Of a stretch of DNA of 64,000 bases, positions 25,301 to 34,777 are shown piece after piece; the first letter of the stretch is position 1; the number at the start of each line of letters is the position of its first letter. The stretch covers positions 1 through 64,000 of the forward strand of contig DGTQ01000025.1 of the NCBI GenBank assembly GCA_002394365.1, in the 5' to 3' direction. Source of the stretch: Prevotellaceae bacterium UBA4332 (GTDB lineage Bacteria > Bacteroidota > Bacteroidia > Bacteroidales > Bacteroidaceae). The notes below the pieces were generated by a model. The model saw nothing but the letters and a program-made list of their open reading frames with translations, had not been told where the DNA came from and did no database searches. Made by a program: the position numbers and the translations under genes.

Positions 25301-26023
25301 ATGGAGAAGTTTAAGGTTATCATAGTAGAGGACGTACCACTCGAAATGAAGGGTACAGAGGGACTCTTGAAGACAGAGGTGCCTGAGGCTGAGATTATTG
25401 GCACAGCACAGAACGAGAGCGAATATCTTAAACTAATGCGCACAACGAGTCCCGACCTCGTGCTGCTCGACCTCGGATTGCAAGGCAGTACCACCATCGG
25501 CGTGGAACTATGCCGCAACACCAAGGCTGAGCATAAGAATACGAAGGTGCTCGTATTTACAGGCGAGATACTCAATGAGAAACTATGGGTTGACGTGCTC
25601 GATGCTGGTGCCGACGGCATCATTCTGAAGACGGGCGAAATGCTTACCCGCACTGACGTGATGAACGTGATGGCAGGAAAGAAGTTCGTATTCAACCAGC
25701 CTATCATGGAGATTATCGTGGGCAACTTCCGCCGCAGCATAAAGAAGGAAATGCTGAAGCAAGAAGCGAGCATCGGCTATAACATCGACGAATATGACGA
25801 GCGATTCCTGCGCCACCTCGCCTTAGGGTACACCAAGGAACAGATAACCTTGCTTCGCGGCATGCCTTTCGGCGTAAAGAGCCTCGAGAAAAGGCAGGCA
25901 GACCTCGTACAGAAACTCTTCCCCAACGGCCACAAGCAGAGCGTGAATGCCCTGAGACTGGTAACAAGGGCTTTCCAACTGCATATTCTTGACCCGGAAA
26001 ACCTTGTGGCAGACGAAGAGTAG
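25301..26023 (+). CDS. Response regulator with receiver domain and atypical HTH
   Basis: A 240-residue protein. The N-terminal receiver domain has the acidic pair in IIVEDVPLE, phospho-acceptor Asp57 in DLVLLDLG, the Thr in VLVFTGE and the Lys in DGIILKTG. After a linker, the C-terminal part (about 170-230, FLRHLALGYTKEQITLLRG then VKSLEKRQADLVQKLF) resembles a LuxR-type HTH but is divergent. No sensor kinase gene is adjacent. The start at 25301 is set by the receiver domain; the frame opens earlier inside the terminator. Targets are unknown. Confidence 0.85.
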   Translation: MEKFKVIIVEDVPLEMKGTEGLLKTEVPEAEIIGTAQNESEYLKLMRTTSPDLVLLDLGLQGSTTIGVELCRNTKAEHKNTKVLVFTGEILNEKLWVDVLDAGADGIILKTGEMLTRTDVMNVMAGKKFVFNQPIMEIIVGNFRRSIKKEMLKQEASIGYNIDEYDERFLRHLALGYTKEQITLLRGMPFGVKSLEKRQADLVQKLFPNGHKQSVNALRLVTRAFQLHILDPENLVADEE

Positions 26024-26096
26024 GACAAGCTGAAAGTTACAATTTGTAAATAAAATCAATATTTTCGTAACAAAATCAAAGAAACACATCGGTTTA

Positions 26097-26128
26097 TTTG
26101 CATTATTGTCAGATTTTCATTATCTTTG
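26097..26128 (+). promoter_or_regulatory. Promoter of the ilv operon
   Basis: TTTG at 26097-26100, 20-bp spacer, TATCTTTG at 26121-26128. The leader to ilvD is about 75 nt; I see no leader peptide rich in Ile, Leu or Val codons and no clear attenuator hairpin in it. Confidence 0.75.
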
Positions 26129-26207
26129 CAACCACTTTATATACGCACGCACACGTGTGCGAGCCTTGTTTAGAATATTCAGATATAACAAATAAAAGCA
26201 AAACATT

Positions 26208-28010
26208 ATGAAAAATAAACTCCGTAGCAGTGTATGCACAGAAGGACGTCGTATGGCAGGAGCAAGAGCTCTATGGGTAGCCAACGGCATGAAGCACGAA
26301 CAATTTGGCAAACCTATCATTGCTATTGTTAACTCCTTCACCCAGTTTGTACCTGGCCACACACACCTTCACGAGATTGGACAAATCGTAAAGAAGGAAA
26401 TCGAAGCAAGTGGCTGCTACGCTGCAGAGTTTAACACTATAGCCATTGACGACGGCATAGCTATGGGACACGACGGCATGCTCTACTCTCTGCCTTCACG
26501 CGACGTGATTGCCGACTCTGTAGAGTATATGATTAACGCCCACAAGGCTGACGCCATGGTCTGCATCTCAAACTGCGACAAGGTTACCCCAGGCATGCTC
26601 ATGGCAGCTATGCGCCTCAACATCCCTACCGTCTTCGTTTCTGGCGGTCCTATGGAGGCTGGCCAGTACAAGGGTGAGAATGCCGACCTCATCACAGCCA
26701 TGATTAAGGGTGGTGACCCCACAGTCTCTGATGAGGAACTTGCCGAGGTCGAGAAGTGTGCTTGCCCTGGTTGCGGAGCTTGCTCTGGTATGTTCACGGC
26801 TAATTCCATGAACTCTCTGACGGAGGCTATCGGTCTCTCTCTCCCTGGCAACGGCTCAATCCTTGCTACCCACGTAAATCGCATACAGCTCTTCAAGGAC
26901 GCAGCAAAACTTATTGTAAAGAACGCATTTGCATACTACGAGGATGGCGACGACTCTGTATTGCCACGCTCTATTGCTACTCGTCAGGCTTTCCTCAATG
27001 CCATGACACTCGACATAGCCATGGGTGCATCAACAAACACTGTGCTCCACCTCCTTGCAGTAGCACAGGAGGCAGAGGTAAACTTCACAATGAAGGATAT
27101 CGATGCACTTTCTCGCAAGGTGCCATTCCTTTGCAAACTGGCTCCTAACTGGCAGAAATACTCTATTCAGGAAGAGAATCGCGCTGGAGGCATACTTGGC
27201 ATACTCGGCGAACTGGCTAAGGGCAACCTGCTTGACCTTTCTTGCAAGCGTGTCAATGGTGCTACTCTTGGTGAGGACATCAAGAAGTATTCTATCACAG
27301 GCGACACTATAGATCCAGAAGCATCACGCATCTACCACTCTGCTCCTGGCAGAAAATTCTCTAACGTGATGGGTTCACAGGATGCGCAATGGGAGAGCCT
27401 CGACACTGATCGTGCCAATGGTTGCATACGCGACATAGAACATGCCTACACCAAGGATGGCGGCATGGCTGTACTTTTCGGCAACATCGCCAAGGATGGC
27501 TGCGTGGTAAAGACAGCTGGCGTAGCACCTGAACTGTGGCATTTTGAAGGTCCTGCCGTTGTCTTCGACTCTCAGGAGGACGCTTGCGAAGGCATCCTCG
27601 GTGGCAAGGTCAAGAAGGGCGACTGTGTCGTCATTACCCACGAAGGACCAAAGGGTGGCCCTGGCATGCAGGAGATGCTCTACCCTACCTCATACATCAA
27701 GTCTATGCACATGGGTAAAGAGTGCGCCCTCATCACCGACGGACGTTTCTCTGGTGGCACATCTGGTCTTTCTATCGGACACATATCTCCAGAGGCAGCA
27801 AGCGGTGGCAACATAGGCAAAATCAAGGACGGCGACATCATCGTTATTGATATACCTTCACGCTCAATAAACGTGAAACTCTCTGACGAGGAACTCGCAG
27901 CTCGTCCTCAGCAGCCATTAAAGCGCAACCGAGTTGTCAGCAAGGCTCTGCGTGCCTACGCTCAGTCTGTTTCTTCTGCCGACAAGGGTGGCGTAAGAAT
28001 TATAGATTAA
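26208..28010 (+). CDS. ilvD: Dihydroxy-acid dehydratase
   Basis: An iron-sulfur enzyme that dehydrates dihydroxy acids to the keto acid precursors of valine and isoleucine. The 600-residue length and cluster-binding cysteines in CISNCDKVTPGM (about 122-134) and CPGCGACSGMFTANSMN (about 185-200) are diagnostic. It is the first gene of ilvD-ilvB-ilvN-thioesterase-ilvC, with a consensus promoter upstream. Confidence 0.97.
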   Translation: MKNKLRSSVCTEGRRMAGARALWVANGMKHEQFGKPIIAIVNSFTQFVPGHTHLHEIGQIVKKEIEASGCYAAEFNTIAIDDGIAMGHDGMLYSLPSRDVIADSVEYMINAHKADAMVCISNCDKVTPGMLMAAMRLNIPTVFVSGGPMEAGQYKGENADLITAMIKGGDPTVSDEELAEVEKCACPGCGACSGMFTANSMNSLTEAIGLSLPGNGSILATHVNRIQLFKDAAKLIVKNAFAYYEDGDDSVLPRSIATRQAFLNAMTLDIAMGASTNTVLHLLAVAQEAEVNFTMKDIDALSRKVPFLCKLAPNWQKYSIQEENRAGGILGILGELAKGNLLDLSCKRVNGATLGEDIKKYSITGDTIDPEASRIYHSAPGRKFSNVMGSQDAQWESLDTDRANGCIRDIEHAYTKDGGMAVLFGNIAKDGCVVKTAGVAPELWHFEGPAVVFDSQEDACEGILGGKVKKGDCVVITHEGPKGGPGMQEMLYPTSYIKSMHMGKECALITDGRFSGGTSGLSIGHISPEAASGGNIGKIKDGDIIVIDIPSRSINVKLSDEELAARPQQPLKRNRVVSKALRAYAQSVSSADKGGVRIID

Positions 28011-28071
28011 CAAAATATAGGAACTATAGGAACTATAGACACTATAGTAACTATAACAAAATAAAGAAAGA

Positions 28072-29781
28072 ATGGAAAAAATTACTGGTGGAGAAGCACT
28101 TATGCTTTCTTTGAAGGCAGAAGGTGTAAAGACCATTTTCGGATACCCAGGTGGTGCCATAATGCCTACCTACGACGCACTTTTTGATTACACGCGCGGA
28201 GAGAAGAAGGCATTCGACCACATCTTAGTACGTCACGAGCAGGCTGCTGCGCATGCGGCAGAAGGCTATGCACGCGTCAGTGGCAAGGTTGGCGTAACAC
28301 TCGTAACATCTGGTCCTGGAGTAACCAACACACTCACTGGCGTAGCTGATGCCATGATGGACTCCACACCTATCATCGTCATTGCTGGTCAGGTGGCAAC
28401 AAGCGTACTTGGCAGTGACGCCTTTCAGGAGGTTGACCTCGTAGATGTAGCACAACCTATCACCAAGTGGGCTTACCAGATACGTTCTGCCAAGGACGTG
28501 GCATGGGCAGTAAGTCGAGCTTTCTTTATCGCCAAATCTGGTCGTCCTGGTCCTGTAGTTCTCGATTTCACCAAGAATGCGCAGACAGAACTCATAGACT
28601 ATCAACCTGCAAAGGTAGATTTCATACGCAGCTACGTGCCATATCCAGAACCTAAGGAGGAAGACCTCAAGGCTGCTGCTGAACTTATCAATAGCGCCAA
28701 GAAACCTATGGCACTCGTTGGTCAGGGTGTAGAACTCGGCAACGCTCAGGAGGAGCTTAAAGCCTTCCTCGAGAAAGCCGACATCCCAGCAGGTCGCACC
28801 CTCATGGGGCTTTCTGCACTGCCTTCTAACCACAAGCTAAATATGGGTATGCTTGGCATGCACGGTTCTTACTCCGTAAACCTCAAGGAGCAGGAAGCCG
28901 ATGTGCTTATCGCCATAGGTATGCGCTTCTCCGACCGTGTTACAGGCAATCTGGAGCGCTACGCCAAGCAGGCTAAGATTATACACCTCGACATTGACCC
29001 TTCCGAGATAGACAAGTGCGTCAAGACCACCGTGGCCGTAGTAGGCGACTGCAAGGTTTCCCTGCCAGCTCTCACTGCCCTTGTCAACAAGGCTGACCAC
29101 TCAGACTGGAAAGACTCATTCCAACCTCTGCGTCAGAAGGAAATCCAAAATGTCATCACCCCAGCAACCAAGCCTACAGAGGGACCACTCCTCATGGGTG
29201 AGGTAGCTCATGCTGTGGCTAAGGCAACAAATTCCGAGTCTGTACTCGTTACCGACGTTGGTCAGAACCAGCTTATGTCAGCACGCTATTTCAAGTACCA
29301 CAAGAGTCGCAGTATTGCTACCTCTGGTGGTATGGGTACCATGGGCTATGGCTTGCCTGCAGCTATGGGTGCCACCTTCGGAGCCCCTGACCGCACCATC
29401 TGTTGCTTCATGGGCGATGGCGGTCTGCAAATGGTCATACAGGAATTTGGAACCATCATGGAGCACCAGATACCAGTCAAGATGGTACTGCTCAACAACA
29501 ACTACCTTGGCAACGTGCGCCAGTGGCAGGACATGTTCTTCCACCACAAGCAGTCTTTCACCCCAATGTGCAACCCTAACTTTGGCAAGATAGCTGATGC
29601 CTATGGCATACCCTACCGCTGCGTGGAAAAGCGTGAGGAGCTCCAGGACGCCATCCAGGAGATGCTCTCTACCGAGGGACCTTTCCTGCTCGAAACTATC
29701 ATCAAGTCAGATGCCAACGTCGAACCTATGACTGCACCAGGCAAGGCCATAGACGAGATGATACTTAATATTGACTGTTAA
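28072..29781 (+). CDS. ilvB: Acetolactate synthase large subunit
   Basis: A thiamine-diphosphate enzyme that condenses pyruvate to acetolactate or acetohydroxybutyrate, the first common step to Val, Leu and Ile. It has the catalytic Glu in LVRHEQAAAHAAEGYAR (about 48-64), the central FAD-binding region, and the ThDP motif GDGGLQMVIQEF with NNNYLGNVRQWQ near 440-490. Length (569) is standard. It pairs with the regulatory subunit 15 bp downstream. Confidence 0.97.
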   Translation: MEKITGGEALMLSLKAEGVKTIFGYPGGAIMPTYDALFDYTRGEKKAFDHILVRHEQAAAHAAEGYARVSGKVGVTLVTSGPGVTNTLTGVADAMMDSTPIIVIAGQVATSVLGSDAFQEVDLVDVAQPITKWAYQIRSAKDVAWAVSRAFFIAKSGRPGPVVLDFTKNAQTELIDYQPAKVDFIRSYVPYPEPKEEDLKAAAELINSAKKPMALVGQGVELGNAQEELKAFLEKADIPAGRTLMGLSALPSNHKLNMGMLGMHGSYSVNLKEQEADVLIAIGMRFSDRVTGNLERYAKQAKIIHLDIDPSEIDKCVKTTVAVVGDCKVSLPALTALVNKADHSDWKDSFQPLRQKEIQNVITPATKPTEGPLLMGEVAHAVAKATNSESVLVTDVGQNQLMSARYFKYHKSRSIATSGGMGTMGYGLPAAMGATFGAPDRTICCFMGDGGLQMVIQEFGTIMEHQIPVKMVLLNNNYLGNVRQWQDMFFHHKQSFTPMCNPNFGKIADAYGIPYRCVEKREELQDAIQEMLSTEGPFLLETIIKSDANVEPMTAPGKAIDEMILNIDC

Positions 29782-29796
29782 TAAATAGTTCAAACA

Positions 29797-30351
29797 ATGA
29801 GCGATAATAATAACAACAATACATTCTTCACCCTGCAGGTATATACCGAGAACGTAGCAGGTATGCTTAACCAGATTACAGGCGTATTTACTCGCAGGCA
29901 GATAAACATCGAATCTCTTAACGTGTCCCCTTCCTCTATAAAGGGCATACACAAATATACCATCACCGCATACAGCGACGAGGAAACCATGAAGAAGGTC
30001 GTAAAGCAGATAGAGCGTAAGATTGACGTAGTCAAGGCTCACTACTATACTGACAGCGAGCTCTTCCACGTGGAAGTAGCCCTCTTCAAGCTCTCCACTG
30101 ACAAGGTAATGGAGAACCCCAACATCACTCGCACCATTCGCCACTCTCAGGGCAGGATTACAGAGGTGAACTCTACCTTCATAATCGTTGTGTGCGAGGG
30201 CACTACAGAGGACATCGTTTCTCTCTTCCACGAATTGCGCAAGACTCCTGACTGCGTGCTTCAGTTCACACGCTCTGGACGTATTGCCGTTACACGCTCC
30301 TGCCAGGAGGAAGTAAGCAAGTTCCTTCACGAGAGAGGAGAAGAAATTTAA
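29797..30351 (+). CDS. ilvN: Acetolactate synthase small (regulatory) subunit
   Basis: A 184-residue regulatory subunit that gives feedback inhibition by valine. The N-terminal ACT domain (FFTLQVYTENVAGMLNQITGVFTRRQINIESLNV, about 9-42) is followed by the C-terminal ALS_ss domain. It lies between ilvB and the thioesterase gene with 15-bp gaps on both sides, so all three are co-expressed. Confidence 0.95.
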   Translation: MSDNNNNNTFFTLQVYTENVAGMLNQITGVFTRRQINIESLNVSPSSIKGIHKYTITAYSDEETMKKVVKQIERKIDVVKAHYYTDSELFHVEVALFKLSTDKVMENPNITRTIRHSQGRITEVNSTFIIVVCEGTTEDIVSLFHELRKTPDCVLQFTRSGRIAVTRSCQEEVSKFLHERGEEI

Positions 30352-30366
30352 GGTTGCAGAATATAG

Positions 30367-31140
30367 ATGGAAGACCCAAAGACATCACCGCTCTACCATA
30401 CATCAGCAGACGCTTTCCACTGCGATTTCTCCAAGCAGCTCTGCATTGGTCACCTTGGCAATGCCCTGCTCAACGCCTCCGACATGCACTCCACAGCGCG
30501 TAATTTCGGCATGACATACCTGTGGAAGCAGAACAAGACGTGGGTGCTCTCGCGTCTTGCCATCGACCTCGAAGACCTACCCGTAGAGCATGACCAGTTC
30601 GTCATCGAGACGTGGGTGGAGAACGCCATGAAGTTCTTTACCAAGCGTAACTGGGCTATATACTCCGAGGATGGCACCAAGGTCTATGGCTATGCCAAGA
30701 GCATCTGGGCTATGATAGATACCCAAACACGTGAGCCACAGGACATTCTCGCCATGCATGATGGAAAAATCAAGGAATATATCTATCCTGAAAAGGAATG
30801 TCCCATAAAAGATGTGTCGCGCGTCAAGACACCAGAGATGCAGGAATATACGGAGTTCAAGGTAATGTATAACGACCTCGATGTCAACTGCCACCTCAAC
30901 TCCATGAAGTATATTGACCACGTCATGGACACCCTTCCTCTCGACTATCTGCGCCAGTATCAGGTAAAGCGTGTCGAGATAGCCTACGTAGCAGAAGGAC
31001 ACTGGGGAGACACTCTGCGCATCTACCACAAGGCAGAAGAAGAGCAGCACTATTTCCGCATAACACGCAAGGAGGCTGACGGCAGCGAGACCGAGCTCTC
31101 ACGTGTGCTCATCGGATTCAAGGCGAAAGCAACCGTATAA
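30367..31140 (+). CDS. Acyl-ACP thioesterase
   Basis: A 257-residue double-hotdog thioesterase of the FatA/acyl-ACP family, which releases fatty acids from acyl carrier protein. Visible are MTYLWKQNKTWVLSRLAIDL in the first hotdog and the catalytic-region NDLDVNCHLNSMKYIDHVMD in the second (Asp, Asn and His near 172-182). Its place inside the ilv operon, 15 bp after ilvN and 62 bp before ilvC, is seen in other Bacteroidales and suggests a link between branched-chain precursors and branched fatty acid release; that link is an inference. Confidence 0.9.
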   Translation: MEDPKTSPLYHTSADAFHCDFSKQLCIGHLGNALLNASDMHSTARNFGMTYLWKQNKTWVLSRLAIDLEDLPVEHDQFVIETWVENAMKFFTKRNWAIYSEDGTKVYGYAKSIWAMIDTQTREPQDILAMHDGKIKEYIYPEKECPIKDVSRVKTPEMQEYTEFKVMYNDLDVNCHLNSMKYIDHVMDTLPLDYLRQYQVKRVEIAYVAEGHWGDTLRIYHKAEEEQHYFRITRKEADGSETELSRVLIGFKAKATV

Positions 31141-31202
31141 TGATAAATCGACAATTCGAAATAACAAAACTCAATAACCAACAACAAAAAAACTAAACAA
31201 TT

Positions 31203-32246
31203 ATGGCAAAAATGAATTTTGGTGGCGTTATCGAAGAGGTAATGACACGTGAAGAGTTCCCACTCGAGAAGGCTCGTGAAATCCTTAAGGACGAGACCAT
31301 CGCAGTAATCGGTTATGGTGTGCAGGGTCCTGGTCAGGCTTGCAACCTCCGCGACAACGGTTTCAACGTAATCGTTGGTCAGCGTCAGGGCAAGACTTTC
31401 GAGAAGGCAAAGAATGACGGTTGGGTACCAGGCGAGACTCTCTTCTCTATTGAGGAGGCAGCCGAGAAGGGTACTATCGTTATGTGCCTGCTCTCAGACG
31501 CAGCAGTAATGTCAGTATGGCCTACCCTGCAGAAGTACCTCACTCCAGGCAAGGCTCTCTACTTCTCTCATGGTTTCGCTATCACATGGTCTGACCGCAC
31601 AGGTTGCGTTCCATCTAAGGACATCGACGTTATCATGGTAGCACCAAAGGGTTCAGGTACATCACTCCGCACCATGTTCCTCGAGGGTCGTGGACTTAAC
31701 TCTTCTTACGCAGTTTACAACGATGCTACAGGCAAGGCACTCGATCGTACCCTCGCCCTCGGTATCGGTATCGGTTCTGGCTATCTCTTCGAGACAACCT
31801 TCCAGCGCGAGGCTACTTCAGACCTCACCGGTGAGCGTGGCTCACTGATGGGTGCTATCCAGGGTCTGCTCCTTGCTCAGTATGAGGTGCTCCGCGAGAA
31901 TGGTCACACACCTTCTGAGGCATTCAACGAGACTGTTGAGGAGCTCACTCAGTCACTCATGCCTCTCTTCGCTGAGAAGGGTATGGACTGGATGTATGCT
32001 AACTGCTCTACCACAGCACAGCGTGGTGCACTCGACTGGTATCCACGTTTCCATGATGCAATCAAGCCAGTAGTACAGCAGCTCTATGAGTCAGTAAAGA
32101 GTGGTAATGAGGCACAGATTTCCATTGATGCTAACTCAAAGCCTGACTACCGCGTAGGTCTTGAGAAGGAACTTGCTGCCCTTCATGACTCAGAGATGTG
32201 GCGCACAGCTGAAACAGTACGTAAGCTCCGTCCAGAGAACAACTAA
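31203..32246 (+). CDS. ilvC: Ketol-acid reductoisomerase
   Basis: Isomerises and reduces acetolactate to the dihydroxy acid used by IlvD. The Rossmann motif IGYGVQGPGQACNLRDNG (about 36-53), NAD(P)-loop VGQRQGK, and the KARI knotted domain with FETTFQREATSDLTGERGSLMGA mark it as a class I enzyme of 347 residues. It is the last gene of the ilv operon and is followed by a hairpin terminator. Codon use is strongly biased, as expected for a highly expressed gene. Confidence 0.97.
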   Translation: MAKMNFGGVIEEVMTREEFPLEKAREILKDETIAVIGYGVQGPGQACNLRDNGFNVIVGQRQGKTFEKAKNDGWVPGETLFSIEEAAEKGTIVMCLLSDAAVMSVWPTLQKYLTPGKALYFSHGFAITWSDRTGCVPSKDIDVIMVAPKGSGTSLRTMFLEGRGLNSSYAVYNDATGKALDRTLALGIGIGSGYLFETTFQREATSDLTGERGSLMGAIQGLLLAQYEVLRENGHTPSEAFNETVEELTQSLMPLFAEKGMDWMYANCSTTAQRGALDWYPRFHDAIKPVVQQLYESVKSGNEAQISIDANSKPDYRVGLEKELAALHDSEMWRTAETVRKLRPENN

Positions 32247-32318
32247 TATCTGAAGATTATATAGATTATATAGATATGGGTTATATTCCTTATCTATCCT
32301 CTATACATCAAAGACAAC

Positions 32319-32351
32319 AAAGCGCAGCGGCACTCCGCCGTTGCGCTTTTT
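32319..32351 (+). terminator. Terminator of the ilv operon
   Basis: The stem AAGCGCAGCGG with CCGTTGCGCTT (one G-U pair) and a short loop is followed by a T run. It lies 73 bp after ilvC and 32 bp before the GlsB-like gene. Confidence 0.85.
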
Positions 32352-32382
32352 CACCACTTTATTTTAAGCAACAACAACAGCT

Positions 32383-32616
32383 ATGATAATCGGAATAATC
32401 ACAGGCATACTTGCAGGTTTCATCGCCAGCAAGCTCACCAGCGGCTCAGGCAAAGGTTGCATCATCGACCTGCTCCTTGGTCTGCTCGGAGGTTTCGTAG
32501 GAGGCACACTCTTCGAACTACTCGGTATCGGCCCAGCCTACAACTGGCTTGGAGAGCTCATCACCTCTATATGCGGTGCCGTAGCAGTACTCTGGATTTG
32601 GAACAAGATAAGATAA
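32383..32616 (+). CDS. GlsB/YeaQ/YmgE family stress-response membrane protein
   Basis: A 77-residue, very hydrophobic protein with three transmembrane segments and Gly-rich turns (IIGIITGILAGFIASKLTSGSGKG, LLLGLLGGFVGGTLFELLG). This matches the transglycosylase-associated/YeaQ family found in envelope stress responses. Its biochemical role is unknown. It is 22 bp upstream of the M13 peptidase gene. Confidence 0.9.
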   Translation: MIIGIITGILAGFIASKLTSGSGKGCIIDLLLGLLGGFVGGTLFELLGIGPAYNWLGELITSICGAVAVLWIWNKIR

Positions 32617-32638
32617 AAAAGAAATATTCCCCTTTTAC

Positions 32639-34651
32639 ATGAAAACAAACACACTAAGACTGGCAATAGCCACACTATCACTCACTATAACAACCATGAC
32701 AACCCAAGCTGATACCAACCCCCTGCCAGGCGACGACTTCTACCAGTACTCTTGTGGCGACTGGATGAAGCAACACCCCCTGCCAGCAGCCTACTCACGC
32801 TATGGCACCTTCGACCAGTTGCAGGAGGACAACGACAAGCGTATCAACAGCATCCTCTCCGAATTGCAGCAAGGCAACTACGCCCCAGGCACTACGGAAC
32901 AGAAGCTGAGCGACCTCTACAAACTCGCTATGGACCAGGAGCGACGCAACAAGGAAGGCGTCTCTCCCGTCATGCCCCTCATAAAAAAACTCGAGGCAGC
33001 CAAGACCAACGACGAGCTTCTCCAGATACAGTTGCAAGACCTTGCTCCCCTCGGCGACCAGGAGTTTTACAACGCTTCCTTCGGAGCCGACGACAAGAAC
33101 GCTTCGCAGAACATACTCAACGTCTCCCAAGGAGGGCTCACTCTCGTGCAGCGTGAGTACTACCTTGATACCGACAAGGCAACAACAGCTATTCGTGAAG
33201 CCTACAAGAAGCACATAGTCAAGATGTTCCAGCTCTTCGGCTTCAGCAAGAGCGAATCCACCCAGAAGATGCGCAACATCATGCAGGTAGAGACAGCCCT
33301 TGCCAAGGTGTCAAAAAGCAAGGCAGAACTGCGCGACCCAGAGGCAAACTACAACAAGATGACCTTGCGCCAGTTTCAGCAGCGCTACCCCCACCTTCCC
33401 CTTCTGCCGTTTATGCAGGCACAAGGCGTAGGCAAGCAGTATGTGCAGGAAATGGTAGTAGGCCAGCCACTCTTCCTCGACGGAGCAGACAAGCTTCTCT
33501 CCACCATCACCCCTGCCCAGTATCGCGACGTGATGGAATGGGGTATTATCACCAGCTCTGCCAATCTCCTGAGCGATGCCACCATAGCCGAGAGTTTCCA
33601 CTTCAACGGTCATATACGTTCAGGACGTAAGGAGAACTATCCCCTCTGGAAGCGCTCCACCAACCAGCTCGAGAGCGTCATGGGCGAAGCCCTTGGCAAA
33701 ATCTATTGTCAGAAGTTCTTCCCCGAAGCCTCCAAGCAGCGTATGCTCACCCTCGTCAAGAACCTCCAGATAGCCCTTGCCGAGCGCATAGCAGCCCAAG
33801 ACTGGATGAGCGACTCCACCAAGGTCAATGCCCTGCTCAAACTTAGCACCTTCTACGTCAAGGTAGGCTACCCAGACAAGTGGATAGACATGTCCTCACT
33901 CCAGATAGACCCCTCCAAGTCTTATTATGACAACATGCAGGCATGCGCCCGCTTCTGGAACACGTGGCACCTCCAGCACACTGTGGGCAAACCCGTTGAC
34001 CCCGATGACTGGTTCATGACACCCCAGACCGTCAATGCCTACTACAATCCTACCACCAACGAGATATGCTTCCCAGCAGGCATCCTCCAGCCTCCGTTCT
34101 TCGATATGCAGGCAGACGATGCCTTCAACTACGGAGCTATCGGCGTAGTCATAGGCCACGAAATGACACATGGTTTCGACGACCAAGGCCGTCACTACGA
34201 CAAGGACGGCAATATGCACGAATGGTGGACCACTGCCGACAAGGACAATTTCGTAGCACGTACCGATAAGTATGCCGACTTCTTCTCTGCCATCGAGGTC
34301 CTCCCTGGCCTGTATGGCAATGGCCGCCTCACCCTTGGCGAGAATCTTGCCGACCACGGAGGCTTGCAGGTAGCATGGACAGCCTATAAGAACGCCACAC
34401 GTCGTCAGGCTCTCGATGCCGACAGCATCAAGAAAGCCGACCAGCGTTTCTTCCACGCCTACGCAGGAGTATGGGCAAACAACATCACAGAAGAAGAAAT
34501 ACGCCTTCGCACCAAGAGCGACCCTCATTCACTCGGTCGCTGGCGCGTCAACGGAGCTCTGCCCCACATCGATGCCTGGTACGATGCCTTCTCCGTCAAG
34601 GAGGGCAACAAGATGTATATCCCCAAATCCCAGCGTCTCCAGCTGTGGTAA
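32639..34651 (+). CDS. M13 family zinc metallopeptidase (neprilysin/PepO-like)
   Basis: A 670-residue endopeptidase exported by an N-terminal signal peptide (about 1-24, ending TQADT). The zinc motif HEMTH (about 507-511) in VVIGHEMTHGFDDQGRHYDKDGN, the third ligand Glu in ENLADHGGL, the substrate-binding NAYYNPTTNEICFPAGILQPPFF block and the C-terminal CRVW-like region identify M13. It probably degrades peptides in the periplasm or at the surface. A strong terminator follows. Confidence 0.95.
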   Translation: MKTNTLRLAIATLSLTITTMTTQADTNPLPGDDFYQYSCGDWMKQHPLPAAYSRYGTFDQLQEDNDKRINSILSELQQGNYAPGTTEQKLSDLYKLAMDQERRNKEGVSPVMPLIKKLEAAKTNDELLQIQLQDLAPLGDQEFYNASFGADDKNASQNILNVSQGGLTLVQREYYLDTDKATTAIREAYKKHIVKMFQLFGFSKSESTQKMRNIMQVETALAKVSKSKAELRDPEANYNKMTLRQFQQRYPHLPLLPFMQAQGVGKQYVQEMVVGQPLFLDGADKLLSTITPAQYRDVMEWGIITSSANLLSDATIAESFHFNGHIRSGRKENYPLWKRSTNQLESVMGEALGKIYCQKFFPEASKQRMLTLVKNLQIALAERIAAQDWMSDSTKVNALLKLSTFYVKVGYPDKWIDMSSLQIDPSKSYYDNMQACARFWNTWHLQHTVGKPVDPDDWFMTPQTVNAYYNPTTNEICFPAGILQPPFFDMQADDAFNYGAIGVVIGHEMTHGFDDQGRHYDKDGNMHEWWTTADKDNFVARTDKYADFFSAIEVLPGLYGNGRLTLGENLADHGGLQVAWTAYKNATRRQALDADSIKKADQRFFHAYAGVWANNITEEEIRLRTKSDPHSLGRWRVNGALPHIDAWYDAFSVKEGNKMYIPKSQRLQLW

Positions 34652-34673
34652 AATCAACACAACACATAATAGC

Positions 34674-34715
34674 AAACGCCTCGCAGATATGTTCTGCGAG
34701 GCGTTTGGTTTTTTC
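34674..34715 (+). terminator. Rho-independent terminator after the M13 peptidase gene
   Basis: The 14-bp perfect stem AAACGCCTCGCAGA / TCTGCGAGGCGTTT with a 4-nt loop is followed by GG and six T residues. It sits between the peptidase stop and the promoter of the orphan 145-residue gene. Confidence 0.92.
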
Positions 34716-34725
34716 ACTCTTTTCC

Positions 34726-34756
34726 TTGTTTTTTCAGAAATATTATTTTACCTTTG
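34726..34756 (+). promoter_or_regulatory. Promoter of the 145-residue orphan gene
   Basis: TTG at 34726-34728, 20-bp spacer, TACCTTTG at 34749-34756; the leader is about 16 nt. It shows the gene is an independent unit. Confidence 0.7.
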
Positions 34757-34777
34757 CACTGCTAAACTTAAATCACA

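Noticed and set aside
26129..26207. Leader-peptide attenuator for the ilv operon
   Set aside because: I looked for a short frame rich in Ile, Leu or Val codons and competing hairpins, and found none.
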